A stretch of DNA of 33,620 nucleotides from an uncultured Bacteroidota bacterium (GTDB taxonomy: Bacteria; Bacteroidota; Bacteroidia; Chitinophagales; Chitinophagaceae). The notes under the pieces are model-generated. The model worked only from the letters and a program-made list of their open reading frames with translations, made no database searches and was not told the origin of the DNA. Position 1 is the first letter of the stretch, and each line of letters opens with the position of its first letter. Positions 8,679 to 17,115 of this stretch are shown piece by piece. The stretch covers positions 1-33,620 of the forward strand of contig CAIKOJ010000059.1 of assembly GCA_903829015.1 (NCBI GenBank), read 5' to 3'. A program made the position numbers and the translations under genes.

Positions 8679-10877
8679 TTAAACAACCAGTAGCCCAGCT
8701 TTGAATAACGTATTCACAGGTTTATTCTCCCAAAACAACTCAAAGTCCTCCAGTCCAGCCTCCTCAAAATCTGCCTTCAATTCAGCCATTGTCCACATCC
8801 GGGCATTATTTACCGATAATTGCGCCAGTACAGCTGCCAACCATATGCCCTGAGCTTTATCTGTCCTTAAATTAATAGTTTCTTTTTTGCTGAAAATATT
8901 GATAGATGCCAGCTCCCACTGTTCCCCTTTTTTAGACTTAGTTACAATTTCCACATCCGGTCTATGCCCTAGCCAAACAACTTTTGCCGCTGCGTTAAAT
9001 GGCTGATATTCCACTTCATTCAGTATGGAAGTGATATAATCAGGTGCAATTTTAGTTTTAGGAACTTTTTCTTCAAACCATTTTTGTAGCGGAAGGTCGA
9101 AACCCACACCATGCATATAGTTGAGCAGCGATTTCCTCAAGCCCTCCGAAAACTGGTCATGATCCGCCCCGGTTGGATCCAAATGGACTATATCATTATT
9201 AGCAAAAGTACCCACATCATCTGTTTCCTTTTTTACCTTAAACTGATCAGGATACATCCCTACCGGGCTATGTGCTGTCATGGCAAATCTATGCCAGAAA
9301 GCAGACTGAAGTATCCCCGCCTGAAACATCTGCCTGACCATCTCAAGCGAGTCAATTGTCTCCTGCGCAGTTTGAGTGGGGAAACCATACATCAGATAGG
9401 CGTGTACCATAATTCCAGCTTCGGTAAAATGTCTGTTCACCCTGGCCACCTGAGCCACGGTGATCCCCTTCTGAATCAACTCCAGTAATCTATCCGAAGC
9501 CACCTCCAATCCACCCGATACACCAATACACCCCGAAGCATTGAGCAGTAAGCACAGGTCTCTGGTAAAGCTCTTCTCAAACCGAATATTGGCCCACCAC
9601 GATATGGTTATTTTCCGTCTGAGGATCTCTAGTGCCAGCGACCTCATAAGCGCAGGCGGTGCCGCTTCATCAACAAAGTGAAATCCTGTCTCTCCGGTTT
9701 GGGCAACGATCTCCTCAATTCTGTCGCACAGTATCGAGGCCGTAAGTGGCTCGTAACGTTTTATGTAGTCCAGCGAAATATCACAAAAAGTGCATTTACC
9801 CCAATAACAGCCGTGTGCCATGGTCAGTTTGTTCCACCTGCCGTTGCTCCACAAACTGTGCATTGGGTTGATCACCTCAATTGCTGAAATATATTTATGC
9901 AGCAGCAGGTCACTATAGTCGGGAGTGCCAACCTGGCCCTGCTTGTAGTCGGCGCAGGCCGTATTATCAACGTAGTTTACTCTGCCACTTTGCAATAAAA
10001 ATGTCCTTTTGAGTCCGTCTACATTTATTGCACCGTCTATGTATTTTACAAGATTCTCCAGTGGCGCTTCTCCATCGTCCAGCGTTATAAAATCAAAATA
10101 TTCAAATACCCTTGCATCGCTCAGTGAGCGCAGTTCAGTATTCGGGAAACCGCCACCCATAGCCACTTTTATGCCTGGGGCATTCTTTTTGATCCACTGC
10201 GCACATCTGAATGCTGTATACAGGTTACCCGGGAACGGAACCGAAATAGCTACGAGCTTAGGATTGAGCTGCTGAATACGCTGCTGAAGAATGCCAATTA
10301 GAATTTTATCAATAAACGTATATTCCTTGCTCAGAGCCTGATGCAGTTCATCAAAACTACTAGCCGACCGCCCCAATCGCTCTGCATAACGGCTGAACCC
10401 AAAATGTTCATCAACGCATTCTTTGATCAGGTCCGATAAGTCTTCAAGGTATAATGTCGCAAGATGCTTTGCCTTATCATGCACACCCATAGCACCAAAT
10501 GCCCAAACCAGATCATCCAATTGTGCGAACCGGGAAGCTTCAGGCAAAAAACTACGTTTACAGATCAGGTGCGCCAGCGATGGGTCATCACCCTGCATGA
10601 ATCTGACAACGCCATCAATCGTATTTATGTAATCATCCTCCAGGGCTATGATTCGCCGGGAATTTTCAGAAAAACCACCAGTATCTTTAGGAATAGCCCC
10701 GAACAATTCCTGTAAGCCTTTTTTTGAGAACAACTCAAGTATCACCTCCAGACCCAGATCCGATTGATAAGCACTAATTTTCCTGGTATTAAAAAACCCT
10801 TTTAAATAAGCAGTTGCCGGATACGGTGTATTTAATTGAGTAAATGGAGGCGTAATTAAATAAACTGATGTACTCAA
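8679..10877 (-). CDS. B12-binding-domain radical SAM protein
   Basis: A protein of about 732 residues in the cobalamin-binding radical SAM superfamily. The N-terminal region has VYLITPPFTQLNTPYPATAY, then a Rossmann-like B12 domain ending in LVAISVPFPGNLYTA and VAMGGGFPN. No DxHxxG motif is seen, as in BchE-type members where B12 binds without a His ligand. The radical SAM cluster is CYWGKCTFCD, a CX4CX2C spacing rather than the usual CX3CX2C. Later segments (GVSGGLEVASDRLL, AYLMYGFPTQT) fit the Elp3/MiaB-type TIM barrel. The substrate is unknown. Start: an ATG at 10961 would add 28 residues before the conserved region but lies upstream of a -7 box at 10895-10902, so I prefer the TTG at 10877, which gives the short lead-in to VYLITPP that I recall for relatives. 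It is followed 12 bases later by the lipoprotein gene. Confidence 0.88.
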   Translation of the reverse strand: MSTSVYLITPPFTQLNTPYPATAYLKGFFNTRKISAYQSDLGLEVILELFSKKGLQELFGAIPKDTGGFSENSRRIIALEDDYINTIDGVVRFMQGDDPSLAHLICKRSFLPEASRFAQLDDLVWAFGAMGVHDKAKHLATLYLEDLSDLIKECVDEHFGFSRYAERLGRSASSFDELHQALSKEYTFIDKILIGILQQRIQQLNPKLVAISVPFPGNLYTAFRCAQWIKKNAPGIKVAMGGGFPNTELRSLSDARVFEYFDFITLDDGEAPLENLVKYIDGAINVDGLKRTFLLQSGRVNYVDNTACADYKQGQVGTPDYSDLLLHKYISAIEVINPMHSLWSNGRWNKLTMAHGCYWGKCTFCDISLDYIKRYEPLTASILCDRIEEIVAQTGETGFHFVDEAAPPALMRSLALEILRRKITISWWANIRFEKSFTRDLCLLLNASGCIGVSGGLEVASDRLLELIQKGITVAQVARVNRHFTEAGIMVHAYLMYGFPTQTAQETIDSLEMVRQMFQAGILQSAFWHRFAMTAHSPVGMYPDQFKVKKETDDVGTFANNDIVHLDPTGADHDQFSEGLRKSLLNYMHGVGFDLPLQKWFEEKVPKTKIAPDYITSILNEVEYQPFNAAAKVVWLGHRPDVEIVTKSKKGEQWELASINIFSKKETINLRTDKAQGIWLAAVLAQLSVNNARMWTMAELKADFEEAGLEDFELFWENKPVNTLFKAGLLVV

Positions 10878-10894
10878 TCGACTGTGTTTAGATG

Positions 10895-10902
10895 CAAAAA
10901 TA
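10895..10902 (-). promoter_or_regulatory. Candidate -7 box for the radical SAM gene
   Basis: The minus strand reads TATTTTTG, matching TAnnTTTG, 17 bases before the TTG at 10877. No -33 TTG is seen at a good distance. If real, transcription would start downstream of the ATG at 10961 and exclude that start. Confidence 0.3.
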
Positions 10903-11042
10903 TTATAAATAATCGGGTTATCCGACACCCTGCATTGGCACAAATGAAATACCGCTAACAATTAATGAATTAACCAGATTACATTTATCTGTCCAATTAG
11001 TCCTTTCCTGCACTCCATTCTCAAAAAAGTCAAACTAAAACA

Positions 11043-11071
11043 TTGTCTTTATTCGCCATTTTATATATTTG
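11043..11071 (+). promoter_or_regulatory. Bacteroidota promoter (TTG-N18-TATATTTG)
   Basis: TTG at 11043-11045 and an exact TAnnTTTG box (TATATTTG) at 11064-11071, 18 bases apart, fit the -33/-7 promoter of the phylum. It lies 74 bases before the ATG of the small secreted protein at 11146, leaving a leader of roughly 65-70 bases. Confidence 0.6.
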
Positions 11072-11079
11072 CATGAATG

Positions 11080-11144
11080 TGAGTGCAATAAGAAATTAAA
11101 GCACTCATCTGTTTTATAAAATTCATTCAAAAACGATCGTTTTT
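11080..11144 (+). promoter_or_regulatory. Structured 5' leader: 7-bp hairpin and 16-bp palindrome abutting the start codon
   Basis: Within the leader of the gene at 11146, TGAGTGC (11080-11086) pairs with GCACTCA (11101-11107). A perfect 16-base palindrome, AAAAACGATCGTTTTT, occupies 11129-11144 and ends one base before the ATG. In RNA it could fold over the initiation region; as DNA it could be an operator. Both are inferences from symmetry only. Confidence 0.4.
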
Positions 11145-11145
11145 T

Positions 11146-11589
11146 ATGTCATCCCGTATTAGTTATTTGATAATTGCATTATTGTTCGTTCTGAGCAATA
11201 CCAACGTACAGGCTCAGGATAATGACTACCTGAAACACAGGAAGTTCTTTGATATATGCTCTATCAAAAAACAGTGCAGGGAATGTTATACCTGTGAGCA
11301 AAACAGATACCTGGTAAAACTGAACAACAAAGACAGCAAAAACATTACCCATGTTTACTATAAATTCTATTCCCCCGTTTACAACAAGATCATAGAAAAA
11401 GAAGCAAAGATCTCTGGCGATAAAATAGAAGGTAAGAAAATCGGACAAGTATATGTTTGTGTGATCAATGGTACCCATTGGATCTTCAGCCGGATCGGAT
11501 ATTCCGATGGATCAGAAGTGAAATTCATTTTGCATGACCGCATGGAATCATTCCTTCAAGAGCCTGATGAATGTGACTGCAACGACTAA
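11146..11589 (+). CDS. Small secreted cysteine-containing hypothetical protein
   Basis: A 147-residue protein with a clear Sec signal peptide (hydrophobic residues 7-16, probable cleavage after VQA at 23). The mature part has a tight Cys group (CSIKKQCRECYTC), mainly beta-type sequence (THVYYKFYSPVYNKIIEKEAKI) and a Cys-Asp tail (ECDCND). There is no lipobox and no T9SS tail, so it is periplasmic or released. I do not recognise the family. The gene is a self-contained unit with its own promoter, a structured leader and a strong terminator at 11623-11662. The paired cysteines could form disulfides or bind a metal, but that is inference. Confidence 0.78.
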   Translation: MSSRISYLIIALLFVLSNTNVQAQDNDYLKHRKFFDICSIKKQCRECYTCEQNRYLVKLNNKDSKNITHVYYKFYSPVYNKIIEKEAKISGDKIEGKKIGQVYVCVINGTHWIFSRIGYSDGSEVKFILHDRMESFLQEPDECDCND

Positions 11590-11622
11590 AACTGAGGCGC
11601 TAACAGTTAAATAATTCAACTC

Positions 11623-11662
11623 CTAAAACTGCATTTTCATAAAATGCAGTTTTAGTTTTTTT
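11623..11662 (+). terminator. Strong intrinsic terminator
   Basis: CTAAAACTGCATTTT (11623-11637) and AAAATGCAGTTTTAG (11641-11655) form a perfect 15-bp stem with a three-base CAT loop, followed by seven T (11656-11662). It closes the gene at 11146-11589 and insulates the acyltransferase locus. Confidence 0.88.
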
Positions 11663-11672
11663 AAACCCCATA

Positions 11673-12735
11673 GTGTACAATGCAAAAACAAACAACAGGA
11701 TAGACGAACTGGATGCATTGAGAGGCATTGCCGCCATACTGGTGGTCGTTTTTCACGGTACTATGTGCACGATGCCTACACTTTTACTTATGGCGCAGCA
11801 GGGTAGAGCTGTTCTTTATCATCAGTGGTTTTGTCATTTTTATGACGCTCAATCACGTTCGTTCTGCCAAAGCCTTTGTGATCAACCGTTTTGCCCGTCT
11901 TTATCCCTTTTACTGGTTTTGTGTCGCACTTACTTTCGCTTTGCTGCTGGCAAATACCCTATGGATAAACAATACCTTAGTTCCACTATCAGACTATTTT
12001 CAGTTCGCAGTTAACCTGACCATGCTGCAGCATTACTTTGGCATAGCAGACCTCGATGGCCCCTATTGGTCACTGGCTGTAGAACTTGCCTTCTATGCCG
12101 TAATGTTGCTCCTCTATACCCGACAGGCAATACAAAAAACAATTCCTATACTCACAACCTTGGTGGCTTTAGAAATGACAATTGCTTTAGCGACCCGATA
12201 TCTGCCCGGCAACGACCTGCTTTCCGGCATATCAACGTTTAGTAATTACCTGTACTTGATACATTCCCTCCCACTGTTTCTTTCCGGAGTATTCTTTTAC
12301 AGCATATACACTAAGGGAGGCACGTTGGCCAGGTATGGAGGTATTGTATTCTGCTACATTGCGCAGATACTGGAATACCCAAGCCGGCACGTAGATATGT
12401 TTGGGCTCAAACCAATTGGCTATGCGGCAGAACTGGCCGTCTTCTACATATTGTTTGTATTGTTCGTACACAAAAATGCAGGTTTTCTTATCAATAAACC
12501 TACACTGTTTCTCAGCCGGATATCCTATGCGCTGTACCTGTTTCATCAGTACATTATCCTTAAGTTCATTATCCCCTATTTCGACGCTAAACTGAAATGG
12601 CCCTATTTCATTACCTGCTTTATTGCAATAGTTATTGTGGTAATGATTGCCACAATCAATACGCTGTTTATACACGAGCCACTGAGAAACAAAGTGAAGC
12701 GATTACTGCATGGGCATAAAAAAATCCTCCAGTGA
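11673..12735 (+). pseudogene. Acyltransferase 3 (OafA/YrhL-type membrane O-acyltransferase) with two frameshifts
   Basis: Three reading frames in succession encode one membrane acyltransferase. Frame one (GTG at 11673) gives RIDELDALRGIAAILVVVFH, the family's N-terminus with its conserved His. After 11757-11758 the sense continues in another frame as YYVHDAYTFTYGAAG. After 11801-11803 it moves to a third frame, VELFFIISGFVIFMTL, and runs to the stop at 12735 through WSLAVELAFY and several hydrophobic helices. Adding one G at each of the two G-runs restores a continuous protein of about 354 residues. The family transfers acyl groups to envelope polysaccharides or lipids using about ten membrane helices. 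An ATG at 11680 could be the start only if a third base is missing near 11698-11701. The lesions may be real or sequencing errors, so the gene may be functional in the organism. Confidence 0.85.
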
Positions 12736-12746
12736 CCTGAAGGATT
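12718..12746. terminator. Intrinsic terminator after trxA, overlapping the acyltransferase stop
   Basis: AATCCTCCAG (12723-12732) pairs with CTGAAGGATT (12737-12746) with one mismatch and a TGAC loop. On the minus strand it is followed by seven T (the A-run at 12718-12724), making it a good terminator for trxA. On the plus strand CTTTTG follows. The loop contains the acyltransferase TGA. Confidence 0.7.
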
Positions 12747-12774
12747 CTTTTGAGTTATTAAAACGTCTAGGTTA

Positions 12775-13098
12775 TTAAGATGCTAATATCTTCTGTATCT
12801 TTTTGTCGAATACATTCTTAGGTGCTGCACCAACCTGCTTGTCCACTACCTGTCCGTCTTTAATAAAGAGCACGCATGGTATGCTGGTTACACCATAGTT
12901 GATAGAAAGATTGGGATTCTCATCAACGTTTACTTTACCTACATTTACTTTACCTTCATAATCCTTTGAAAGTGCGTCGATAGTTGGGCCTAAAGCCAAA
13001 CAAGGACCGCACCACGGAGCCCAAAAATCTATTACAGAAAGCTTATCAGCTTTAAGTACTTCGGTGTCAAAATTCGAATCAGTGAATACTGCTGCCAT
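12775..13098 (-). CDS. trxA: Thioredoxin
   Basis: A 107-residue thioredoxin with the active site WAPWCGPC (C30 and C33), the FWA lead-in, the structural SIPCVLFIKDGQVVDKQVG segment with a cis-Pro equivalent and the usual family length. There is no signal peptide, so it is a cytoplasmic disulfide reductase working with thioredoxin reductase. The CVLF segment carries an extra Cys next to the cis-Pro position, which is less common. It lies downstream of dnaE on the same strand but 148 bases away, with its own -7 box (13137-13144) and a terminator. Confidence 0.95.
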   Translation of the reverse strand: MAAVFTDSNFDTEVLKADKLSVIDFWAPWCGPCLALGPTIDALSKDYEGKVNVGKVNVDENPNLSINYGVTSIPCVLFIKDGQVVDKQVGAAPKNVFDKKIQKILAS

Positions 13099-13136
13099 TG
13101 TTTTTATTATTTAATATTCTTTGTTAAAAGGAAAGA

Positions 13137-13144
13137 CAAAGTTA
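13137..13144 (-). promoter_or_regulatory. -7 box upstream of trxA
   Basis: The minus strand reads TAACTTTG, an exact TAnnTTTG match, 38 bases before the trxA ATG. A -33 TTG at the right distance is not evident. An AT-rich leader follows. Confidence 0.5.
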
Positions 13145-13246
13145 GTTCAATTACCCGTCACTGATAAATAGAGATGCGAAATACCACTATAATCTATCCA
13201 CATACTGCTAACATTTCGATCGCGATTTCACACCTTGTTAACTAAT

Positions 13247-16200
13247 CTAACCCTTCTCTAATGAATATTTTATTTCCTCATGCTCCTCGATGAATTTTAC
13301 CAGATCATCGTTGATCTCTATCTTTTTACTCTGCGATTTGAGTTTAGTCTCCATACCATCCCAGTCTGCAATATGAAACACCAATTCTGTTGTACCGGGA
13401 TGACTCTTGATGTTTTGGTCCATAAATTCCACAAAAGCCTCGTCGATCTTATGTAGTGGTATTGAAAGACGCAACCGTTTGGCCATCACCTTTCGCACAT
13501 CATCCAGCAGCATTATGTTTTGAATAGTAAATTCCATTCTGCCCGGCTGAAATCTATTCTCATCATACACACCCTGCACCATCAGCTTTTGACCGTTCAC
13601 CAGATAATTCCCAAATGGCACATAGGTTTTCTCCCACAGCATTATTTCAAAATTCCCCGAATAGTCGTTGATGGTCATCTTCCCAAACTTCGTACCTTTT
13701 TTCGAGGTAAGATGTCCGGCATCACTCACAAAACCAGCGATACGGATATTGCGCCCTTTATACGATTCTATTTCTGCAACAGGTGTAAAATCAAAATTCT
13801 CCATTTCGAATTTAAACCCATCCAGCGGATGCGCGCTTATATAAATACCTACCACCTCAATTTCCTTGTCCAATAGCTCTGGCAGTCCCCATTTCTCACA
13901 TACAGGGGGTGTAGGCGGTAGTGCCTGCGTATCCATCTCTTCTCCGCCAAACAGGCCCGGAGCCACCTTATTTGATTTCGCCTGCACAGAACTGCCATAC
14001 TTCAGTAACTTCTCCAGGTAACTCACCGGATTTGCATTTGAAATATAGAAGTACTGCGCCCTGTGTATTTCAGTAAAACAATCGAGCGCTCCTGCAAGCA
14101 CCAGACTCTCCAATGATTTTTTATTTAACGCCCGCTGGTCTACTCTTTTGATCAGATCGTTCACCGATACAAATGCACCATTCAACTCTCTTTCTTTAAC
14201 TATCTCTTCAACACCCATTTCGCCTACACCCTTAATGGCATTCAGTCCGAAACGCACCACATTTTCTTTGGCAACCGCAAACCCTTTCAAACTTTCATTA
14301 ACATCCGGCCCAAGTACCTGCAACCCCATGCGCTGGCACTCTTCCATATAGAACTTGACCTTGTCAATACTGTTTTGGTTATTCAACACCGCAGCCATAA
14401 ACTCTGCAGGATAGTGAGCCTTTAGATATGCTGTCTGATAAGCGACCAAAGCATAACACGTAGAGTGCGATTTATTGAACGCATATTGTGCGAAGGCTTC
14501 CCAGTCCGTCCAGATTTTCTGCAACTTATCTTCCGGATGCCCTTTCGCTTTGGCTCCCGTAATAAACTGCCCCTTCATTTTATCCAGCACCGCCTTCTGC
14601 TTCTTACCCATTGCCTTACGCAGTACGTCGGCATCTCCTTTACTGAATCCACCAATACTCTGCGACAGCAGCATCACCTGTTCCTGATACACAGTAATAC
14701 CATAGGTATCACCCAGGTATTCTTCCATCTCAGCCAGATCGTAGGTAATAGCTTCCTGCCCGTGCTTACGCTTAATGTAGTTAGGGATATACTCCATCGG
14801 CCCCGGACGGTACAAGGCGTTCATGGCAATCAGATCATCAAATTTATCGGGCTTCAGATTGATCAGATGCTTCTGCATTCCGGCACTTTCAAATTGGAAT
14901 GTACCGTTGGTATTCCCTTCCTGATACAACTCGTAGGTTTCTTCGTCATCCAGCGGTATCGTATCAATATCTATTACCAGATTGTAATTTCTTTTGATCA
15001 GCGCCAACGCATCTTTGATAATGGTCAGCGTCTTCAACCCCAGGAAGTCCATCTTGATTACCCCAGCATTCTCGATCACATTGCCCTCATACTGTGTGAT
15101 CAGCGAGTCTACGTCCTTAGCCATAAACACCGGCAACAGATCCGTAAGATCACTTGGCGCAATGATGATACCTGCCGCGTGAATTCCGGTATTGCGCACC
15201 GAACCTTCCAGCTTTTCAGCGTTCCGCAACACTTCGCCATGCAGGCTATCCTGCTTGTATATTTCTCTGAGCTTATTTACAAATTCTACTTCCTCTCCGC
15301 CCAAACCTTCCTTCTGATCAAGACTCCCCTCCCCTTTCAGCTCAGCGTGCAGCAGCCTCTTAAGCGATATACCGGGGCGCTCAGGCACCAGTTTGGCAAG
15401 TGCGTTACTTTCACTCAGCGGCAGATCTAGCACCCTGGCCACATCCTTGATACTGCTCTTGGCAGCCATGGTGCCATAAGTGACTATCTGAGCTACCTGG
15501 TTCTTACCGTATTTCTGCACCACATAGTCAATCACCTTCTGCCTGCCCACGTCATCAAAGTCCGTGTCTATATCGGGCATGCTCTTACGGTCAGGATTAA
15601 GAAATCGCTCGAAAAGCAGCTTGTATTTAATGGGATCAATATTCGTGATGCCAATACAATATGCCACTGCCGACCCCGCCGCCGAACCACGTCCCGGCCC
15701 CACCAGCACCGGTGGATCCATTTGCCTGCCTGCTTTAATAAAGTCACTTACAATAAGAAAGTAACCGGCAAAACCCATCGTTCTGATGGTAAACAATTCA
15801 AACTTTATACGCTCTTCAACTTCGGGTGTTATTTCACCGTACCGCTTCTTTGCACCTTCCCACGTCTCGTGTTCAAGAAACGCATTCTGGTCATTATTGA
15901 ATTCAGTAGGCACCTGAAAGTGTGGCAGCAGAATATCGCGCTCCAGCTTCAGCGGCTTTATCTTTTCAAGTACCAGATTGGTGTTATCAATAGCCTGGGG
16001 TATGTCAGAGAAGAGTGCGCTCATCTCCTCCGATGTCTTGAAGTAAAATCGGTCACTCGGAAACGCAAATCGCCCCCCCTTCACCGGAGTCTCATCATCA
16101 TCACCTATATCCTTCCACTTCGGGTCATTTTGCTTTGATCCCGTGTTCACGCACAGCAATATGTCGTGTGCATTAGCATCCACCTGATCAACGTAATGAC

Positions 16201-16867
16201 TATCGTTGCTGGCAATCACAGGCACATTGTATTTCTCAGCAAACCGCAGCAACACTTCATTCACCTTGTCCTGATCACCAATGGAGTGCCGCTGCAATTC
16301 TATATAATAATCGTCACCAAACAGATCCAACCACCAGTTAAACACCTTCTCACCCTCAGCCTCGCCTTTGCGCAGAATAGTGCGTGGCACCTCAGCCGCC
16401 AGACAACACGTAGTGGCTATCAACCCCTCATGATATTGCTTAACAAGCTCTTTGTCAATTCGCGGATACTTGCTGTACAGCCCTTCCATATACCCCAGCG
16501 AACAAAGTTTCACCAGGTTCTTATACCCTATCTCATTCTTGGCGAGCATTAACTGATGATAACGTACATCCCTGTCATCTTTCGAAAACTGCCGCTTAAA
16601 TCTGTTGTCTACCAGGTAAAATTCACATCCCACAACCGGCTTCACTTCCGGCTCCTCTATATCCTTACCTTCAGGTGTTTTACCCACTACTTTTTTCTTC
16701 TTCCATGCCTCTGCAACAAAGTCAAATGCTCCAAACATATTGCCATGATCGGTGATGGCCATTGCCGGCATACCATCCTTTCGGGCTTTGTCAAACAGCT
16801 TTGAGATGTTGGATGCCCCGTCGAGCAGGGAAAACTGAGTATGATTATGTAAGTGGGAGAATTTCAT
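13247..16867 (-). CDS. dnaE: DNA polymerase III alpha subunit
   Basis: A 1206-residue DnaE-type C-family replicative polymerase. The PHP domain opens with HLHNHTQFSLLDG (H5, H7, H9) and ITDHGNMFGAFDF at 39-51, so the metal ligands of an intact PHP domain are present, as in many non-enterobacterial DnaE proteins. The palm has GPGRGSAAGS at 391-400 and the catalytic pair in PDIDTDFDD at 431-439 (D434 and D436), with the third Asp in the VIKMDFLGL region. The fingers (YRPGPMEYIPNYIKRKHG), the tandem helix-hairpin-helix and the OB fold (about 1034-1120) follow in normal order. It is the catalytic subunit of the chromosomal replicase. The ATG at 16867 directly precedes the PHP domain. It is monocistronic as far as can be seen, and no frameshift or truncation was found. 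Confidence 0.98.
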   Translation of the reverse strand: MKFSHLHNHTQFSLLDGASNISKLFDKARKDGMPAMAITDHGNMFGAFDFVAEAWKKKKVVGKTPEGKDIEEPEVKPVVGCEFYLVDNRFKRQFSKDDRDVRYHQLMLAKNEIGYKNLVKLCSLGYMEGLYSKYPRIDKELVKQYHEGLIATTCCLAAEVPRTILRKGEAEGEKVFNWWLDLFGDDYYIELQRHSIGDQDKVNEVLLRFAEKYNVPVIASNDSHYVDQVDANAHDILLCVNTGSKQNDPKWKDIGDDDETPVKGGRFAFPSDRFYFKTSEEMSALFSDIPQAIDNTNLVLEKIKPLKLERDILLPHFQVPTEFNNDQNAFLEHETWEGAKKRYGEITPEVEERIKFELFTIRTMGFAGYFLIVSDFIKAGRQMDPPVLVGPGRGSAAGSAVAYCIGITNIDPIKYKLLFERFLNPDRKSMPDIDTDFDDVGRQKVIDYVVQKYGKNQVAQIVTYGTMAAKSSIKDVARVLDLPLSESNALAKLVPERPGISLKRLLHAELKGEGSLDQKEGLGGEEVEFVNKLREIYKQDSLHGEVLRNAEKLEGSVRNTGIHAAGIIIAPSDLTDLLPVFMAKDVDSLITQYEGNVIENAGVIKMDFLGLKTLTIIKDALALIKRNYNLVIDIDTIPLDDEETYELYQEGNTNGTFQFESAGMQKHLINLKPDKFDDLIAMNALYRPGPMEYIPNYIKRKHGQEAITYDLAEMEEYLGDTYGITVYQEQVMLLSQSIGGFSKGDADVLRKAMGKKQKAVLDKMKGQFITGAKAKGHPEDKLQKIWTDWEAFAQYAFNKSHSTCYALVAYQTAYLKAHYPAEFMAAVLNNQNSIDKVKFYMEECQRMGLQVLGPDVNESLKGFAVAKENVVRFGLNAIKGVGEMGVEEIVKERELNGAFVSVNDLIKRVDQRALNKKSLESLVLAGALDCFTEIHRAQYFYISNANPVSYLEKLLKYGSSVQAKSNKVAPGLFGGEEMDTQALPPTPPVCEKWGLPELLDKEIEVVGIYISAHPLDGFKFEMENFDFTPVAEIESYKGRNIRIAGFVSDAGHLTSKKGTKFGKMTINDYSGNFEIMLWEKTYVPFGNYLVNGQKLMVQGVYDENRFQPGRMEFTIQNIMLLDDVRKVMAKRLRLSIPLHKIDEAFVEFMDQNIKSHPGTTELVFHIADWDGMETKLKSQSKKIEINDDLVKFIEEHEEIKYSLEKG

Positions 16868-17046
16868 GTTATTTATGCACCAGCCTGCTTTGCGAGGCTA
16901 TCCTTTCGCGTCTTACAAAATAACGAAATTCCATGGGGATCGTCTGTTAATAGTTTTCCACAGAACGAACCAGACAGGCGCAAGAAACAACAATGTTGTT
17001 GACCAATTTATACACATTAGCAAATCCTTACAGATAAAATAAAACA

Positions 17047-17080
17047 AAAAGTGTGGCTGGTTTGCACCGGCCACACTTTT
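17047..17080 (-). terminator. Intrinsic terminator after the first head-swapped paralog
   Basis: 17047-17060 (AAAAGTGTGGCTGG) pairs with 17067-17080 (CCGGCCACACTTTT): 14 pairs including one G-T, with a six-base loop. On the minus strand TTTGTTTT follows. It lies 36 bases past the stop at 17116 and before the dnaE start. Confidence 0.8.
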
Positions 17081-17115
17081 CACTTCTTTAGCAGTTTCTA
17101 TATCTGCTCCGCAAA

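Noticed and set aside
14465-15430. Long open frame of 321 codons on the plus strand opposite dnaE
   Set aside because: It lies entirely within dnaE, shows no recognisable domain and has the composition expected of an antisense shadow.
16954-16962. DnaA-box-like TTTTCCACA upstream of dnaE, and CTATCCACA at 13194-13202
   Set aside because: Single isolated near-matches are expected by chance in a window of this size; there is no cluster, AT-rich unwinding region or dnaA, so no origin is called.
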